Below are positions 16,166 to 26,536 of a DNA stretch of 64,000 nucleotides, in pieces. Made by a program: the position numbers and the translations under genes. The notes under the pieces are model-generated. The model made no database searches. It saw nothing but the letters and a program-made list of their open reading frames with translations, and had not been told where the DNA came from. The DNA comes from Leptothoe spongobia TAU-MAC 1115 (GTDB lineage: Bacteria; Cyanobacteriota; Cyanobacteriia; Phormidesmidales; Phormidesmidaceae), in the NCBI RefSeq assembly GCF_018739885.1, contig NZ_JADOES010000009.1, positions 85,875 to 149,874 on the forward strand, in the 5' to 3' direction. Each line of letters opens with the position of its first letter. The first letter of the stretch is position 1.

Positions 16166-16266
16166 CAAACCTGTCAGTCACGAAAATCTTGGCAGCAGCA
16201 TCCCATTTCCCGCAGCCTAAGCCCGGTATTTAGTAATATGGGCCTGACTTGGTTGGGGGTATCACT

Positions 16267-17958
16267 GTGAAGACTATCGTTCATTGGCTTGATCAGTACG
16301 GCCTACGTTCCACACCCAGAAATCAACGCATCTGGTTGACAGCCAGCCTGATAATCGCCATGCTCTACGGCATTCTATTTTGGCGGCTGGCATTTGAACA
16401 TCCCTACTCGATCCAGGACGATGCTCGGCAACATGTATTTTGGATGTGGCGATATGTGGACCCAAGTCTGTTTCCCAATGACATTATTGCCGACTATTTT
16501 CAGTCTGTAGCCCCCGTGGGATATAAAGTCCTATATCGCCTAGGGGCGATATTAGGCATCCATCCGCTGATATTCCATAAGCTGTTACCCCCCATTATCG
16601 GCTTGGCGGGCACCGTCTATACTTTCTACCTGGCTTTAGCCATTATTCCAGTTCCCCTAGTCGCTTTTATTAATACCCTAATTCTCAACCAGTCCCTATG
16701 GATGTGGGATGAGCTGGCCTCTGGCACACCAAAAGCCTTTAGTGTGTTGCTAATTTTGGCATTGTTGTTCTATATCTCGGAGAGAAAACTTTGGGGATGC
16801 GTAGTTGTTATTGGACTACAGGGCCTATTTTATCCACATCTGGTGTTCATTTCAGTCTTGTTATTAGCACTACGAACAGTATGGCCACACAGCGATAGAC
16901 GAAGCAGTTTGAGATTTTTGATCATTGGCTCCATAGTTGCGACATTGGTCCTTTTACCCTACGTACTCACCACATCGCCCTATGGCCCCGTAGTTACCTT
17001 GGAACAAGCCAAAACCATGGCCGAATTTCAACCCGGCGGACGCAATGCTTTTTTCTATGATGCTTGGTCTAGATATTGGCTATTTTCAGGACGCAGTGGG
17101 TTATTGCCCCCCAGTGTTCCCACCACCATTTGTCTGTCCCTCTTCTTCCCCCTAATACTATGGCTAAAACTACCACTGCTTAAAAAGGTCACTCGCCATG
17201 GTGCATTGATTACGCAACTGGGATTGGCCTCAATCATCCTGTTTTTTCTATCCCATAGCGTCCTGTTCCGGCTGCATTTACCCAGTCGATATAGTCGTCA
17301 TTCCTTAAAAGTAATTGTGGCTTTAGCCGCCGCTATGGTGATCGTTACATTGCTAGACGCGGGACTACGACGATTGTCTCGTCAACCACAACAGCTATGG
17401 CGTCAAACCATTGCCCTAGCAATGGTAGCAGGAACCACTTTGATTACTGTCGGCTATCCTTTATTACTCGATAGCTTTCTGAATTCGGTATATATCGACT
17501 CAGATCGCACAGCACTTTACGAATATATCCAGGAACAACCTAAAGACATTCGGATTGCCTCCCTAGCCCATGAATCTGAAAACATTCCTGCGTTTACAGG
17601 GCGTTCTGTCATGATCAGCCGTGGCCATAGTTTGGCGTATCACCAGGGATATTACAATCAAATTCGGTCACGGATCCTAGATCTGATCACCGCTCAGTAC
17701 AGTCCTGAGCTATCGGTACTCAAGTCAATTATTACTGACTATGGCATTGACTTTTGGTTAATTGATGAGCAATCATTCAATCCAGAAGCCATGCCTGGTA
17801 TGTGGTTACGTCAGTTTGAAACAGCATGGACTACCGCCATTAATCAGATGCAGCAACAGCCTTCAGCATTGCAACAACTGACGCCCACCTGCACAGTAGT
17901 TAGCGATCAAGGTAAAACGCTGATCGCAACAGCCTGTGTGCTAGATGCTCAAGAGTAG
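16267..17958 (+). CDS. Polytopic membrane protein, GT-C glycosyltransferase-like
   Basis: About 563 aa from the GTG at 16267, which has a GGGGGT stretch nearby; an in-frame TTG at 16249 would add six residues. About 11 membrane helices cover residues 25-410, then a soluble C-terminal domain of about 140 residues. After the first helix comes SIQDDARQHVFW, an acidic pair at the place where GT-C enzymes (lipid-linked sugar transferases) keep catalytic aspartates. This suggests a GT-C fold but not a substrate. No cell-wall or polysaccharide genes are adjacent. Its stop is 6 bases from the convergent secreted pentapeptide gene. Confidence 0.65.
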   Translation: MKTIVHWLDQYGLRSTPRNQRIWLTASLIIAMLYGILFWRLAFEHPYSIQDDARQHVFWMWRYVDPSLFPNDIIADYFQSVAPVGYKVLYRLGAILGIHPLIFHKLLPPIIGLAGTVYTFYLALAIIPVPLVAFINTLILNQSLWMWDELASGTPKAFSVLLILALLFYISERKLWGCVVVIGLQGLFYPHLVFISVLLLALRTVWPHSDRRSSLRFLIIGSIVATLVLLPYVLTTSPYGPVVTLEQAKTMAEFQPGGRNAFFYDAWSRYWLFSGRSGLLPPSVPTTICLSLFFPLILWLKLPLLKKVTRHGALITQLGLASIILFFLSHSVLFRLHLPSRYSRHSLKVIVALAAAMVIVTLLDAGLRRLSRQPQQLWRQTIALAMVAGTTLITVGYPLLLDSFLNSVYIDSDRTALYEYIQEQPKDIRIASLAHESENIPAFTGRSVMISRGHSLAYHQGYYNQIRSRILDLITAQYSPELSVLKSIITDYGIDFWLIDEQSFNPEAMPGMWLRQFETAWTTAINQMQQQPSALQQLTPTCTVVSDQGKTLIATACVLDAQE

Positions 17959-17964
17959 GCCCCG

Positions 17965-19365
17965 TTACTCGGTAGCGTCTGACTCCGGTTCACAGTCCTC
18001 TGTGAACAGCTCTCCATTGGGCATCGTTGCCCCGCAGAGCTTAGCCTCAGACAGAGCTTCCTCAGAAACGATGGCTCCGGTCAGGTCAGCTCCACGCAGG
18101 GCAACATCATTGAGATTTGCGTCCGATAAGTCTGCTCCCATCAGGTTAGCATCGGCTAGAATGGCATCGTCAAAATCAGCCAGGGTAAGAACACTGCCAC
18201 TCAGGTCAGCGCCTCGCAGATTGGCATAGAGCCGAAAGCGTTGCAATCCCAAAAACGGAATAAATCCGGTGGAGGTAAACTCTGTGAGATCGGCCTCACT
18301 CAGGTCCACATTGGTTAGATTGGCACCGGCTAAATGGACACCGCCTAACTCCGCCTTGGACATCACCGCATCCTGCAAATTAGCCAAGGGTAAACTGGCC
18401 GCATGTAAATCTACCGATTCCATCATCGCTCCTGACATATCAGCCAGACCTAGCTTGGCCCGGCTCAGATCGGTTTCTGTGAGATTTGCGCCACTCAAGT
18501 TGGCACCGACCAAATAGGCCCCCGAGAAATCAACCCCTGCCAGATTAGCTGCCGCTAGATTAGCCCCTTCTAAATTAACTTTCTCTAAATCCAATTCACT
18601 CAAATCTACACCGCTCAGATCACAGCGGATACAGGCATCCGTATCAATCAACTGCTGTCTAGGATCGGCAACCGAGAGTTGTGGCGTAGTCAGTGTATTT
18701 TGAATAGCACCAATATCGCCTGTTCCTAACTGCTCAAGCAAATAGGCTCCGAATTCTTCTGTTGCTGTAATCCGCAAGATATTACTCCGGTGGTCCTCAG
18801 TATCAAGAGACTCCACAAAGCTAATGGCAACCTCCGCAAAATCTTCTTTACCCCGGCCTTCTCTTTCGTCTCCATCTCCCGGAACATAGTCACGTTCAAA
18901 CCCATCATATTCAGCCTCATCACGCTGAATATAGAGCGTGCCACCCACCAGAAAGGCAGTCGCATCCACCTCACGATCCCAAATTCGTAAAGCCGTGGAA
19001 AAAATCTGATCAAAAGGTAGCCGAATCTCTCGGCTGCCTTTTTGATTATCCAAGGGTTCAATAGGATCGCCCTCCTCGGCATACACAACCAGGGTATTGT
19101 CTTCGATTAAGAGACGACAGTTCCCGGAGGCGTCCACCTGAGATAAATCGAGACCGCAGTTAACCTGAGTGCCATCTCGATCATCCAGGGGCACAGGCGC
19201 TTCAAATCCTTCACATCGAGAATTAAACGGAAAACTGCTACAGAGCTTGTACAGTTCATCCAGACTGAGTTCCTCAGCCTGCACTCCGACCATCGCACTC
19301 AGTCCAAGCACCACGGCCAGAGGCACAAGAATGCCTAAACGCGGAAAAAACTGTACAAATCTCAT
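17965..19365 (-). CDS. Secreted pentapeptide-repeat protein with unique N-terminal domain
   Basis: 466 aa. A signal peptide (about 1-30, ending VQA) is followed by a Cys-containing acidic domain (about 31-245) of no recognised family. It then has about 35 pentapeptides (about 255-455), a cysteine-capped start (TDACIRCDLSG) and a Cys-bearing tail. Export plus cysteines on both sides of the repeats suggest a disulfide-stabilised periplasmic or outer-surface protein. Unlike the pair at 4.7-6.5 kb, this one is exported. Function unknown. Confidence 0.85.
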   Translation of the reverse strand: MRFVQFFPRLGILVPLAVVLGLSAMVGVQAEELSLDELYKLCSSFPFNSRCEGFEAPVPLDDRDGTQVNCGLDLSQVDASGNCRLLIEDNTLVVYAEEGDPIEPLDNQKGSREIRLPFDQIFSTALRIWDREVDATAFLVGGTLYIQRDEAEYDGFERDYVPGDGDEREGRGKEDFAEVAISFVESLDTEDHRSNILRITATEEFGAYLLEQLGTGDIGAIQNTLTTPQLSVADPRQQLIDTDACIRCDLSGVDLSELDLEKVNLEGANLAAANLAGVDFSGAYLVGANLSGANLTETDLSRAKLGLADMSGAMMESVDLHAASLPLANLQDAVMSKAELGGVHLAGANLTNVDLSEADLTEFTSTGFIPFLGLQRFRLYANLRGADLSGSVLTLADFDDAILADANLMGADLSDANLNDVALRGADLTGAIVSEEALSEAKLCGATMPNGELFTEDCEPESDATE

Positions 19366-19444
19366 GAAAACACCTCAATGGATTCGATTCCGTATCGAAT
19401 ATAGTTGATGCCATCGAGATCATGCCAGTTTCTATGAATCTAGG

Positions 19445-21448
19445 TTACTGACCAGTAATGGTACCTGTTAATGGAGAACTAGCACTGGCGTAGGCTTTGA
19501 TGGGGATACGGCCAGCTAAGTAGGCTAAGCGTCCGGCCTCAGTCGCTAGGCCCATGGCTCTGCCCATTTTGATCGGGTCCTGGGCTTTTGCGATCGCAGT
19601 ATTAATCAACAACGCATCTGCCCCCAGCTCCATGGACTCCGCCGCTTCACTGGGACTGCCAATGCCCGCATCCACCACCACCGGAATCTTTGCATTCTCC
19701 ACAATGATCTGGATATTGGCCGCATTGCGCACCCCCTGCCCTGACCCAATGGGAGACCCCAACGGCATCACCGTCGCACACCCTGCTTCTTCAAGATATT
19801 TTGCCAAAATTGGATCCGCATTCACATAGGGCAGCACCGCAAATCCCTCTTTTACAAGTTGTTCCGCCGCGCGCAGGGTGCCGATTGGATCAGGCAACAA
19901 ATATTTGGCATCGGGAATCACTTCTAGTTTGACAAAGTTGTTGTCTTCTTGGCCCAACAATTTAGCCATTTCCCGACCCAGCCGTGCCACTCGAATCGCC
20001 TCATCCGCACTGGTACAGCCCGCCGTATTCGGCAACATCCAGATTTTGGTCCAATCAATCGCTTGCGCCAGCCCCTCATGACCAGGGGCATTTGTCTGTA
20101 CCCGACGCACAGCCACCGTCACAATCTCGCTACCGCTCGCTGCCAAGCTCGACCGCATCGTCTCAAAGTTGTCAAATTTACCTGTTCCCGTCATTAATCG
20201 AGATGAAAAAGAGCGCCCAGCAATGACCAGGGCATCGTCGTCAGTAACAGGCGGAGCAGAAAGAGTTTGCATTGTTGTAGGAATGGGAAACGATGTTGGT
20301 TGGGTTGAGCTAGCGCAACCCAACGGATCGACAGCAGGAAGAGCAGGGGAGATAGGGGGCGCAGGAGTAGGGTGGTGGGCCATGCCCACCGCATCTCCCG
20401 TCCCGATAAACCGCTCCCAATCAAATGCGTCTAACAATGGATCCGGCTGACCCTGAATTGCTTCCACAATCAGCTTTGCCGTCACCGGTGTCAGCAACAC
20501 ACCATTGCGATGATGTCCCGTTGCCAGCGTCAAATTGTTGCATGGACTTGTCCCCAAAATAGGAGCCTCGTCTGGTGTCACTGGACGATATCCCCACCAA
20601 CATTCCTGCAAGGGAAAATCCGCCAAAGGCGGGTACAATCGCGTCGCCTCATTCAGCAATTGTGCTACCCCCATGGCCGTATTATGGGGAGCAAACCCTA
20701 CATCCTCATCCGTCGCCCCCAAAATAACCCGGCCATCTTTACGCGGCACAATATAAATATGCTCACCATACAGCACTCGCTTGAGCGCATAGGGAGAATC
20801 CGGTGGTGTGAGCAAAGCCACCAGCTGTCCCTTCCGAGGCTTGACAGGGACCGGCAACAAGTCACGTGACCAAGCGCCAGCAGCCAACACATAATGCCCC
20901 GCTTGCTGGTGGCCATGGGTAGTGAGAATACCGGTGACATGGTGATTTTGCTGTAAAAAGGCTTCAGCACTCACACCTTCTTGGATATCCACCCCCAACT
21001 CTTGGGCCGCTATGCGTAATGCTTTGAGTAAAGCACGGTTATCCGCCTGCCCCTCTTCGGGGTACCAGTAGCCCCCGGTAACATCAGCACTAAGATCGGG
21101 CTGGTAGTAATGGACTGCCGCCTGACTCAGCACAGTTGGCGAGGCAGATGCTGAGTCAAAAAGAGGAGTGAGGATACCCGAGGGCCAATAGCCAGTGTCT
21201 TGGCCCGTGAGTTCTTCTAATTTGCGACTCCAGTCCGGATAAAGAGCCAGACTCCGCTGGCTCAGCTCTAACATCGATCCCGTCAAGCCTTCGGCACTAG
21301 GAGCCAGCATGCCTGCTGCTGCATGTCCTGCCGCAGCTTTAAAATCACGGCTGAGTACGGTAACGTTAGCGCCTTGCTGACGTAGCTCGGTTGCGATCGC
21401 AAGCCCAATAATACCGCCGCCCACCACCAGTACATCTGCCTGACCCAT
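19445..21448 (-). CDS. thiO/thiG: ThiO-ThiG fusion: glycine oxidase plus thiazole synthase
   Basis: 667 aa. Residues 1-345 are a FAD-dependent glycine oxidase: [15 protein letters not shown] binds FAD, then [12 protein letters not shown] and a C-terminal [14 protein letters not shown] motif. It yields the iminoglycine used for the thiazole of thiamine. A Pro-rich linker (about 350-405) leads to ThiG (about 410-660), with [20 protein letters not shown], the phosphate-binding [13 protein letters not shown], and [10 protein letters not shown]. Such fusions are known in cyanobacteria. The linker DNA contains a GGTGGGC/GCCCACC palindrome (20375-20391) that looks like an inserted repeat. thiC lies at 35.9 kb. 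Confidence 0.95.
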   Translation of the reverse strand: MGQADVLVVGGGIIGLAIATELRQQGANVTVLSRDFKAAAGHAAAGMLAPSAEGLTGSMLELSQRSLALYPDWSRKLEELTGQDTGYWPSGILTPLFDSASASPTVLSQAAVHYYQPDLSADVTGGYWYPEEGQADNRALLKALRIAAQELGVDIQEGVSAEAFLQQNHHVTGILTTHGHQQAGHYVLAAGAWSRDLLPVPVKPRKGQLVALLTPPDSPYALKRVLYGEHIYIVPRKDGRVILGATDEDVGFAPHNTAMGVAQLLNEATRLYPPLADFPLQECWWGYRPVTPDEAPILGTSPCNNLTLATGHHRNGVLLTPVTAKLIVEAIQGQPDPLLDAFDWERFIGTGDAVGMAHHPTPAPPISPALPAVDPLGCASSTQPTSFPIPTTMQTLSAPPVTDDDALVIAGRSFSSRLMTGTGKFDNFETMRSSLAASGSEIVTVAVRRVQTNAPGHEGLAQAIDWTKIWMLPNTAGCTSADEAIRVARLGREMAKLLGQEDNNFVKLEVIPDAKYLLPDPIGTLRAAEQLVKEGFAVLPYVNADPILAKYLEEAGCATVMPLGSPIGSGQGVRNAANIQIIVENAKIPVVVDAGIGSPSEAAESMELGADALLINTAIAKAQDPIKMGRAMGLATEAGRLAYLAGRIPIKAYASASSPLTGTITGQ
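20375..20391. repeat. GGTGGGC-N3-GCCCACC palindrome inside the ThiO-ThiG linker
   Basis: A 7-bp perfect stem with a 3-base loop, coding for part of the low-complexity linker. The same arms recur at 26903-26919 between genes, so this is probably a REP-like element that entered a tolerant coding spot. Confidence 0.55.
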
Positions 21449-21499
21449 AGATTCCTATTAACGACCTCTCTAATAAAACTAGATACACTTACAACGCGC

Positions 21500-21967
21500 C
21501 TACCAAAGGGCTCGGATTGGCTCCGGAGTTTGAGCAGGAGTCGTAGTCGCTGGAGGTGTTGTCGTGGCATTCCCCCCAGTTGTAGTCGGCGGCTGAGTTG
21601 TGGGAGCAGGCGCTTCAACCACCCCTCCATCCGTATCATCACCACCCGTTGTATTCGTTGTCGTACCAAAATTGGGGTTAGCACCAATTGTCTGGCGCTG
21701 GGGGAAAGTGCCAGCCTTCTCCAATGGCGTCCGAGCACTCACCTCTGTAAACGGATTGTTTTCAGTCCCTGTAGTTTCTGTAGTCTCTGTGGTATTTATC
21801 GCTAAAACCGACTTGTCAGTCGTAGGTTTCGCCTGGCCAAAATTTGGTTGACTAGACCCACGATCAGTCCCATCAACCCGAGAAATCACCTGATCAGAGG
21901 CACTAGTCCCATAAATCGCCATCAAGGAAATCGCAGCCAGAATGCCACCCAAAATAAACTTATTCAT
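21500..21967 (-). CDS. Secreted Thr/Pro-rich low-complexity protein
   Basis: 155 aa. An N-terminal hydrophobic stretch (about 4-20) is a signal peptide or anchor. The rest is low-complexity: Thr-rich runs (TTETTETTGTENN) and a Pro/Thr tail (TTTPPATTTPAQTPEP). No domain is recognised. It lies 51 bases upstream of the thiO-thiG gene on the same strand, but a shared role is not evident. Likely an envelope-associated disordered protein. Confidence 0.6.
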   Translation of the reverse strand: MNKFILGGILAAISLMAIYGTSASDQVISRVDGTDRGSSQPNFGQAKPTTDKSVLAINTTETTETTGTENNPFTEVSARTPLEKAGTFPQRQTIGANPNFGTTTNTTGGDDTDGGVVEAPAPTTQPPTTTGGNATTTPPATTTPAQTPEPIRALW

Positions 21968-22150
21968 ATCTCTATTCCCTCCTGACTACCACCGACTTGC
22001 CATTGCTGATTTTACAAAGGAACAGCAACATTCAATTTGTATCATCGCGCAGTTTCTAACAAATGGAGACACCCACGCTAGAAACAGCGATACTAACTCT
22101 AACAACTTTGCTCAAATTTGAACTTCCGATTTGCATCTAAGGATCAGGCA

Positions 22151-22477
22151 TTACCAAATTATGTTTTGTCCCTGACCCCAAAATTGATCGTATTTAGTCA
22201 CAGTAATCTCTCCCAGAACCCTTGTTTGACAGGCTAAACGTAACGGGCGCTCAGGGACATGAGGCGGGAGAGAACGCCGCCCCCGATCTCGCCAATTGGG
22301 CGATGACACCTCCCCATCAATCATCACAGCACAGGTACCACAACTACCGAGTCCCCGGCAGTTAATCAATCTTGCCTTGCCGTTATATAACGCAATGTCA
22401 TTCCCTAATAGCACCCGTCGTAGATTGGCACCTACTTCACATTCAAAGGTTTTTCCTTGAGCAATAACTTTTGGCAT
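22151..22477 (-). CDS. [2Fe-2S] ferredoxin
   Basis: 108 aa. Cluster cysteines sit in INCRGLGSCGTC, then a later RLACQT. The first spacing is CX5CX2C, as in adrenodoxin-like ferredoxins, not the CX4CX2C of photosynthetic PetF. The basic insertion WRDRGRRSLPPHVPERP before the last Cys is unusual for a photosynthetic ferredoxin, so it probably serves a specialised electron-transfer partner. It stands alone. Confidence 0.85.
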   Translation of the reverse strand: MPKVIAQGKTFECEVGANLRRVLLGNDIALYNGKARLINCRGLGSCGTCAVMIDGEVSSPNWRDRGRRSLPPHVPERPLRLACQTRVLGEITVTKYDQFWGQGQNIIW

Positions 22478-22976
22478 GGGAATTATTAAGTTAAGACTTT
22501 CAAATTAAAACGTAGATTTCTTTTGATATGACATATTAAAGCGTGCATGAGTAGTTTGATAAATAACAGTTTAAATGCGCAAAATACTGAGGTTTTCCAA
22601 TCGCGAATATTTCAGATTGCTGATTGAGCCATTACCCCATAGACTGAACGTTCTCATGGCTTTCCTCTAACACACAGAAGTGGGGTGGCATTATATTTCT
22701 CAAATAAATCAAAAAAAACTGGAATAACTGGACGTATAAAATGCTGCCAAGCACCTTTAGCTCAAAGAAGTACTGATCCAAACAGATTTTTTATTTTAGG
22801 TTGTGGATAGCTTCATCTAAGGTCTAAACTCAGTACACAGGGTCTTTAAATTTCAGTTTATCCAAACGATAAAAAGTAAACAAAGTTAATTTTTTGCAAC
22901 TCAGCATTTACTACAGGGAGCATCCCTGCCCAATACATTTCCAAGCTTCATTAATTGCATTGTGTTTTCTGTTGCT
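22478..22976. other. Intergenic region, nothing recognisable
   Basis: About 500 AT-rich bases between the divergent ferredoxin gene and cimA. No open frame, hairpin terminator or known regulatory motif stands out. It presumably carries both promoters. Confidence 0.4.
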
Positions 22977-24641
22977 ATGCCTTCCCATACTCAGCTTTGG
23001 ATTTACGATACGACCCTGCGAGACGGTGCCCAGCGAGAGGGATTATCCCTTTCCGTTGAGGACAAACTCAATATTGCTCGCCGTCTAGATGATTTAGGTA
23101 TTCCTTTTATTGAAGGAGGATGGCCAGGGGCTAACCCAAAGGATGGACAATTTTTTGCCCAACTACAGCAACAACCCTTACGTCAGGCGGAAATAGTTGC
23201 CTTTTGCTCTACCCGACGTCCTAGGTGTCCGGTCGCAGAGGATGTCACCTTAGCCGCAGCGCTAGCCGCCAGAACAAATTGGGTAACTCTGTTTGGAAAA
23301 TCCTGGGATCTGCACGTCACTGAAAGTCTCAAAACAGATCTCAATGAAAATTTATCGATGATCTATGATTCAGTCGCCTATTTAAGAAAGCAGGGGCGAC
23401 GGGTCATTTACGATGCAGAACATTGGTTTGATGGTTATTTAAATAATCCAACCTATGCTGTACAGACATTAGAGGCAGCGATTCGAGCGGGGGCTGAGTG
23501 GCTGGTGTTATGTGACACTAACGGCGGCATGTTGCCCCATCAAATTACCGACGTTGTGCGGACAGTTAGCCAATGGTTAACCACACTCAACCTGGATAAT
23601 CTACCTCGGCTAGGCATTCATACCCATAATGATGGAGAAATGGCGGTCGCCAATGCCGTAACTGCGGCGATCGAAGGAGCCACCATGATCCAAGGCACAA
23701 TCAATGGATATGGTGAGCGGTGTGGCAATGCAAACCTGTGTTCTTTAATTCCCAATTTGCAACTAAAGCTTGGCTATAATTGCCTGCCTGCCCACAAACT
23801 AGCCAGCTTGACAGAGACCAGCCGCTATGTCAGCGAAGTCGTTAACCTGGCCCCAGATGACCATGCTCCTTATGTAGGACTATCGGCCTTTGCCCACAAA
23901 GGGGGGATCCATGTCAGTGCTGTGGAACGTAATCCTAGTACCTACGAGCATGTTGAACCGGATGCTGTTGGCAATCGCCGTCGTATAGTGATTTCCGATC
24001 AAGCCGGGCTGAGCAATGTTATGGCCAAAGCCCGTAGTTTTGGGCTCCAGCTTGATCGGACTAACCCCACCTCGCGACATTTACTCCAAAGGCTTAAGTG
24101 CCTGGAAGATGAAGGATATCAGTTTGAAGCAGCAGAGGCCAGTTTTGAATTACTCATGCGAGAGGCTTTGGGGCAGCGTCCTAACATGTTTGATATCCAT
24201 GGATTCCAGGTCCATTGCGAGCGCATGCCCTATGGGACTGGTACCGTTAATCACTCCCCTGAGTCCCCCGCTAGCAGCTATTCATTGGCCACTGTCAAAA
24301 TAGCTGTAGATGGCAAAAACTTACTCCATGCCGCTGAAGGCAACGGTCCTGTTGAGGCGCTTGATAACGCACTCCGCAAGGCGCTGGAGCGATTTTATCC
24401 AGAATTAGAGCGATTTTATCTAACGGACTACAAGGTGCGCATTCTTGACAGTGCTGCGGGCACTGCTGCTAAAACCAGAGTCCTTGTGGAGTTTAGTGAT
24501 GGTGAATCTCGTTGGACCACAGTAGGGTTATCTCCCAATATCTTGGAAGCCTCCTATCAAGCAGTGGTTGAAGGTCTAGAATATGGTCTGTTGAAATTGA
24601 GATCGCAAGTAAAGGCTAAGCTGGTAGCGTGTCAATCTTGA
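22977..24641 (+). CDS. cimA: Citramalate synthase
   Basis: About 554 aa from the ATG at 22977; a GTG at 22962 would add five residues. It condenses pyruvate and acetyl-CoA to (R)-citramalate, the first step of the threonine-independent isoleucine route. The TIM barrel shows DTTLRDGAQREG at the start, metal-binding HTHNDGEMAV, and NGYGERCGNANL. The LeuA-type dimer (allosteric) domain occupies about 420-545. The GGWPGANPKD motif near residue 45 separates CimA from isopropylmalate synthase. Length fits the family. Confidence 0.93.
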   Translation: MPSHTQLWIYDTTLRDGAQREGLSLSVEDKLNIARRLDDLGIPFIEGGWPGANPKDGQFFAQLQQQPLRQAEIVAFCSTRRPRCPVAEDVTLAAALAARTNWVTLFGKSWDLHVTESLKTDLNENLSMIYDSVAYLRKQGRRVIYDAEHWFDGYLNNPTYAVQTLEAAIRAGAEWLVLCDTNGGMLPHQITDVVRTVSQWLTTLNLDNLPRLGIHTHNDGEMAVANAVTAAIEGATMIQGTINGYGERCGNANLCSLIPNLQLKLGYNCLPAHKLASLTETSRYVSEVVNLAPDDHAPYVGLSAFAHKGGIHVSAVERNPSTYEHVEPDAVGNRRRIVISDQAGLSNVMAKARSFGLQLDRTNPTSRHLLQRLKCLEDEGYQFEAAEASFELLMREALGQRPNMFDIHGFQVHCERMPYGTGTVNHSPESPASSYSLATVKIAVDGKNLLHAAEGNGPVEALDNALRKALERFYPELERFYLTDYKVRILDSAAGTAAKTRVLVEFSDGESRWTTVGLSPNILEASYQAVVEGLEYGLLKLRSQVKAKLVACQS

Positions 24642-24671
24642 TGCTACTCACCCTTTAAATCATCCTCTCCC

Positions 24672-25484
24672 ATGAATAACTGGACCTGGCAGACCTGGCA
24701 GGGTAAATCCTACTTGACCTGCGATCTGATTTCACAACCTCACGGTTTTTTTACATCAGCCTTTGCCCCCCAAAGACCTGAAGCCCTCACTTCGGCCTTA
24801 AATCCAGAGGCCGAAGTTTTGAGAACCAAGCAAGTCCATGGCAACGTCGTACTGGCTCCCATAGATATTCGAACCGGCACTAAAACCTTAGTAACTAGTG
24901 GGGCCAGTACGACAACAGAAGAGGAGGTTCAGCGTCCCCATGCTGACGGCTGTTTTAGTGATAAAGCGGGCCAAGCCATGTGGGTATGTACCGCAGACTG
25001 CACACCTGCATTAATTGCTGACAAGCGCACAGGTCAGGTAGCAGCAGCCCATGCTGGTTGGCGGGGTACAGCCCAAAAGATTGTGCCAGTGGCCATTGCT
25101 CAACTCCAGGCCCAAGGATCTCAACTTGAGGATATACAGGTCCTGCTTGGACCTGCAATCGCGGGTGAAGTTTATCAGGTCGGCGAAGATGTGGCCACTG
25201 AAATTGGCATGAGTATTGTTGACACCGAGCAGTTTACTGATCCAGCAGCTGTGATCGACCATTTACTCAATCTGGATAATCCTCCCCTGCTACCAGACAA
25301 AAAACCTGGCCATGTTCGTCTCGACGTGCGCCGTATCAACGAAATCCAACTGGAGCAGCTAGGTGTATCGGCGGAACAGGTAGCCGCAGCGCCCCACTGT
25401 ACTTATCAAGAACCCGAGCGGTTTTTCTCCTACCGCCGCACCAAACTCAAGCAAGTACAATGGTCAGGCATTATCAGTACCTAA
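24672..25484 (+). CDS. pgeF: PgeF / YfiH family (laccase-domain) protein
   Basis: 270 aa. Conserved Zn-site motifs are seen in order: KQVHGN (about 55), TADCTPALI (about 115) and AAHAGWRGT (about 128), with the late APHCTY and FFSYRR. The family includes peptidoglycan editing factor PgeF and purine nucleoside phosphorylase-like LACC1 enzymes; the exact activity here is not settled by sequence. It follows cimA by 30 bases on the same strand, so co-transcription is likely, without an obvious pathway link. Confidence 0.9.
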   Translation: MNNWTWQTWQGKSYLTCDLISQPHGFFTSAFAPQRPEALTSALNPEAEVLRTKQVHGNVVLAPIDIRTGTKTLVTSGASTTTEEEVQRPHADGCFSDKAGQAMWVCTADCTPALIADKRTGQVAAAHAGWRGTAQKIVPVAIAQLQAQGSQLEDIQVLLGPAIAGEVYQVGEDVATEIGMSIVDTEQFTDPAAVIDHLLNLDNPPLLPDKKPGHVRLDVRRINEIQLEQLGVSAEQVAAAPHCTYQEPERFFSYRRTKLKQVQWSGIIST

Positions 25485-25532
25485 TCCTCTACCTAACTCG
25501 ATTTTTTTAATTGGATGTAATATCAATTATCC

Positions 25533-26078
25533 CTAAGCCATCGCAATCAACGCCAACTCCATCTGGTCATCAACCATAGCCTGAATCTCAGCGCGGATAT
25601 TGGGACCAAAGAATTTTTCGATTTTGCTATGCTTTTCCTGCCAAGTATCCAGAGGCATGTAGGGAGACTCAAACTCCAGTACTAAAGCATAGGCACCATC
25701 GCGCAGTTCTTCCCGTAAACCACTGAGTACAGGTCGCTGCTTGTCATTAGGACTCAGACCAAGCCGCTCTAGGGCAATATCCAGATGAGCATCCTGACCG
25801 TAACGATAGCGAGTCACATCTTTGCGCACCTGGTTTTGAGTTTGGGTTGCCGTTTTATTTCTGAGGTCAATCACCGTATCACTGGGCTCTTGGCTATAGG
25901 GTACCGGCTCTAGCTCAGCCGCTCGTAACGCCGCTCCCCCCAACAAGATTGGGATTCCATAGAAAAACCCCGCCAAGTTTAAGGTAGCCATATCTCTAAA
26001 GTAAGCAACAAAGCCAACAATGGTGAGAATAGAGCCGATTGATAGTAAAACACCACCGAGAGGAATTTTGCGTAGCAT
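25533..26078 (-). CDS. DUF2854 membrane protein
   Basis: About 181 aa from the ATG at 26078 (MLRKIPLGG). A longer frame exists to 26222, but its extra 48 residues are unlike a conserved start. Two membrane helices (about 5-25 and 32-50) precede a soluble domain containing VIDLRNKTATQTQNQ and RYRYGQDAHLDIALERLGL. This matches the cyanobacterial and plastid DUF2854 family, whose function is unknown. Confidence 0.82.
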   Translation of the reverse strand: MLRKIPLGGVLLSIGSILTIVGFVAYFRDMATLNLAGFFYGIPILLGGAALRAAELEPVPYSQEPSDTVIDLRNKTATQTQNQVRKDVTRYRYGQDAHLDIALERLGLSPNDKQRPVLSGLREELRDGAYALVLEFESPYMPLDTWQEKHSKIEKFFGPNIRAEIQAMVDDQMELALIAMA

Positions 26079-26267
26079 ATGCAGGAATAAAAAAGAAGGT
26101 GAGTGGTGAGGTATGGTAATCGAACTAAACCCATAGTAAAGGGATTTGACTTGAGCCCCCGAACAAACCTCCTTTCTGCTCCAGGAATGCCCAAGACCTT
26201 GTCTCTGGCATTGATCACCCAAATTTGCTTATTCTGAAGTGTGTAGACGTTGGGAGAAGACAGCACC

Positions 26268-26450
26268 ATGACCCTAGAGATGCTTAAAACGCAAATTGAA
26301 CAAATTAGAGTAAAACGAAATTCTCTAGTGCAGCTACTAGAGCAGCCTAATCTAGGAACGTTGCGTATCGATGTCAATCAGGCTCTAGAGGAGATGGATG
26401 ATTTACTCGAAGAATTTGAGCGCGTCTTTCAAGAAAAATCTCAAGCTTAG
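26268..26450 (+). CDS. Small coiled-coil protein
   Basis: 60 aa from the ATG at 26268, preceded by GGGAGAAG; an upstream GTG or TTG is possible. Nearly all predicted helix with heptad-like leucines (IEQIRVKRNSLVQLLEQ and ALEEMDDLLEEFERVFQ). No family recognised. It stands between the divergent DUF2854 gene and a ferredoxin gene 86 bases downstream. Confidence 0.5.
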   Translation: MTLEMLKTQIEQIRVKRNSLVQLLEQPNLGTLRIDVNQALEEMDDLLEEFERVFQEKSQA

Positions 26451-26536
26451 AAATCCACAGATGTTTAATGGATGTCTGTTTCAGACTGACTAATGTTTAA
26501 AACTCTTTTGAAAGTATCTGTCAAATAATCTGCACA

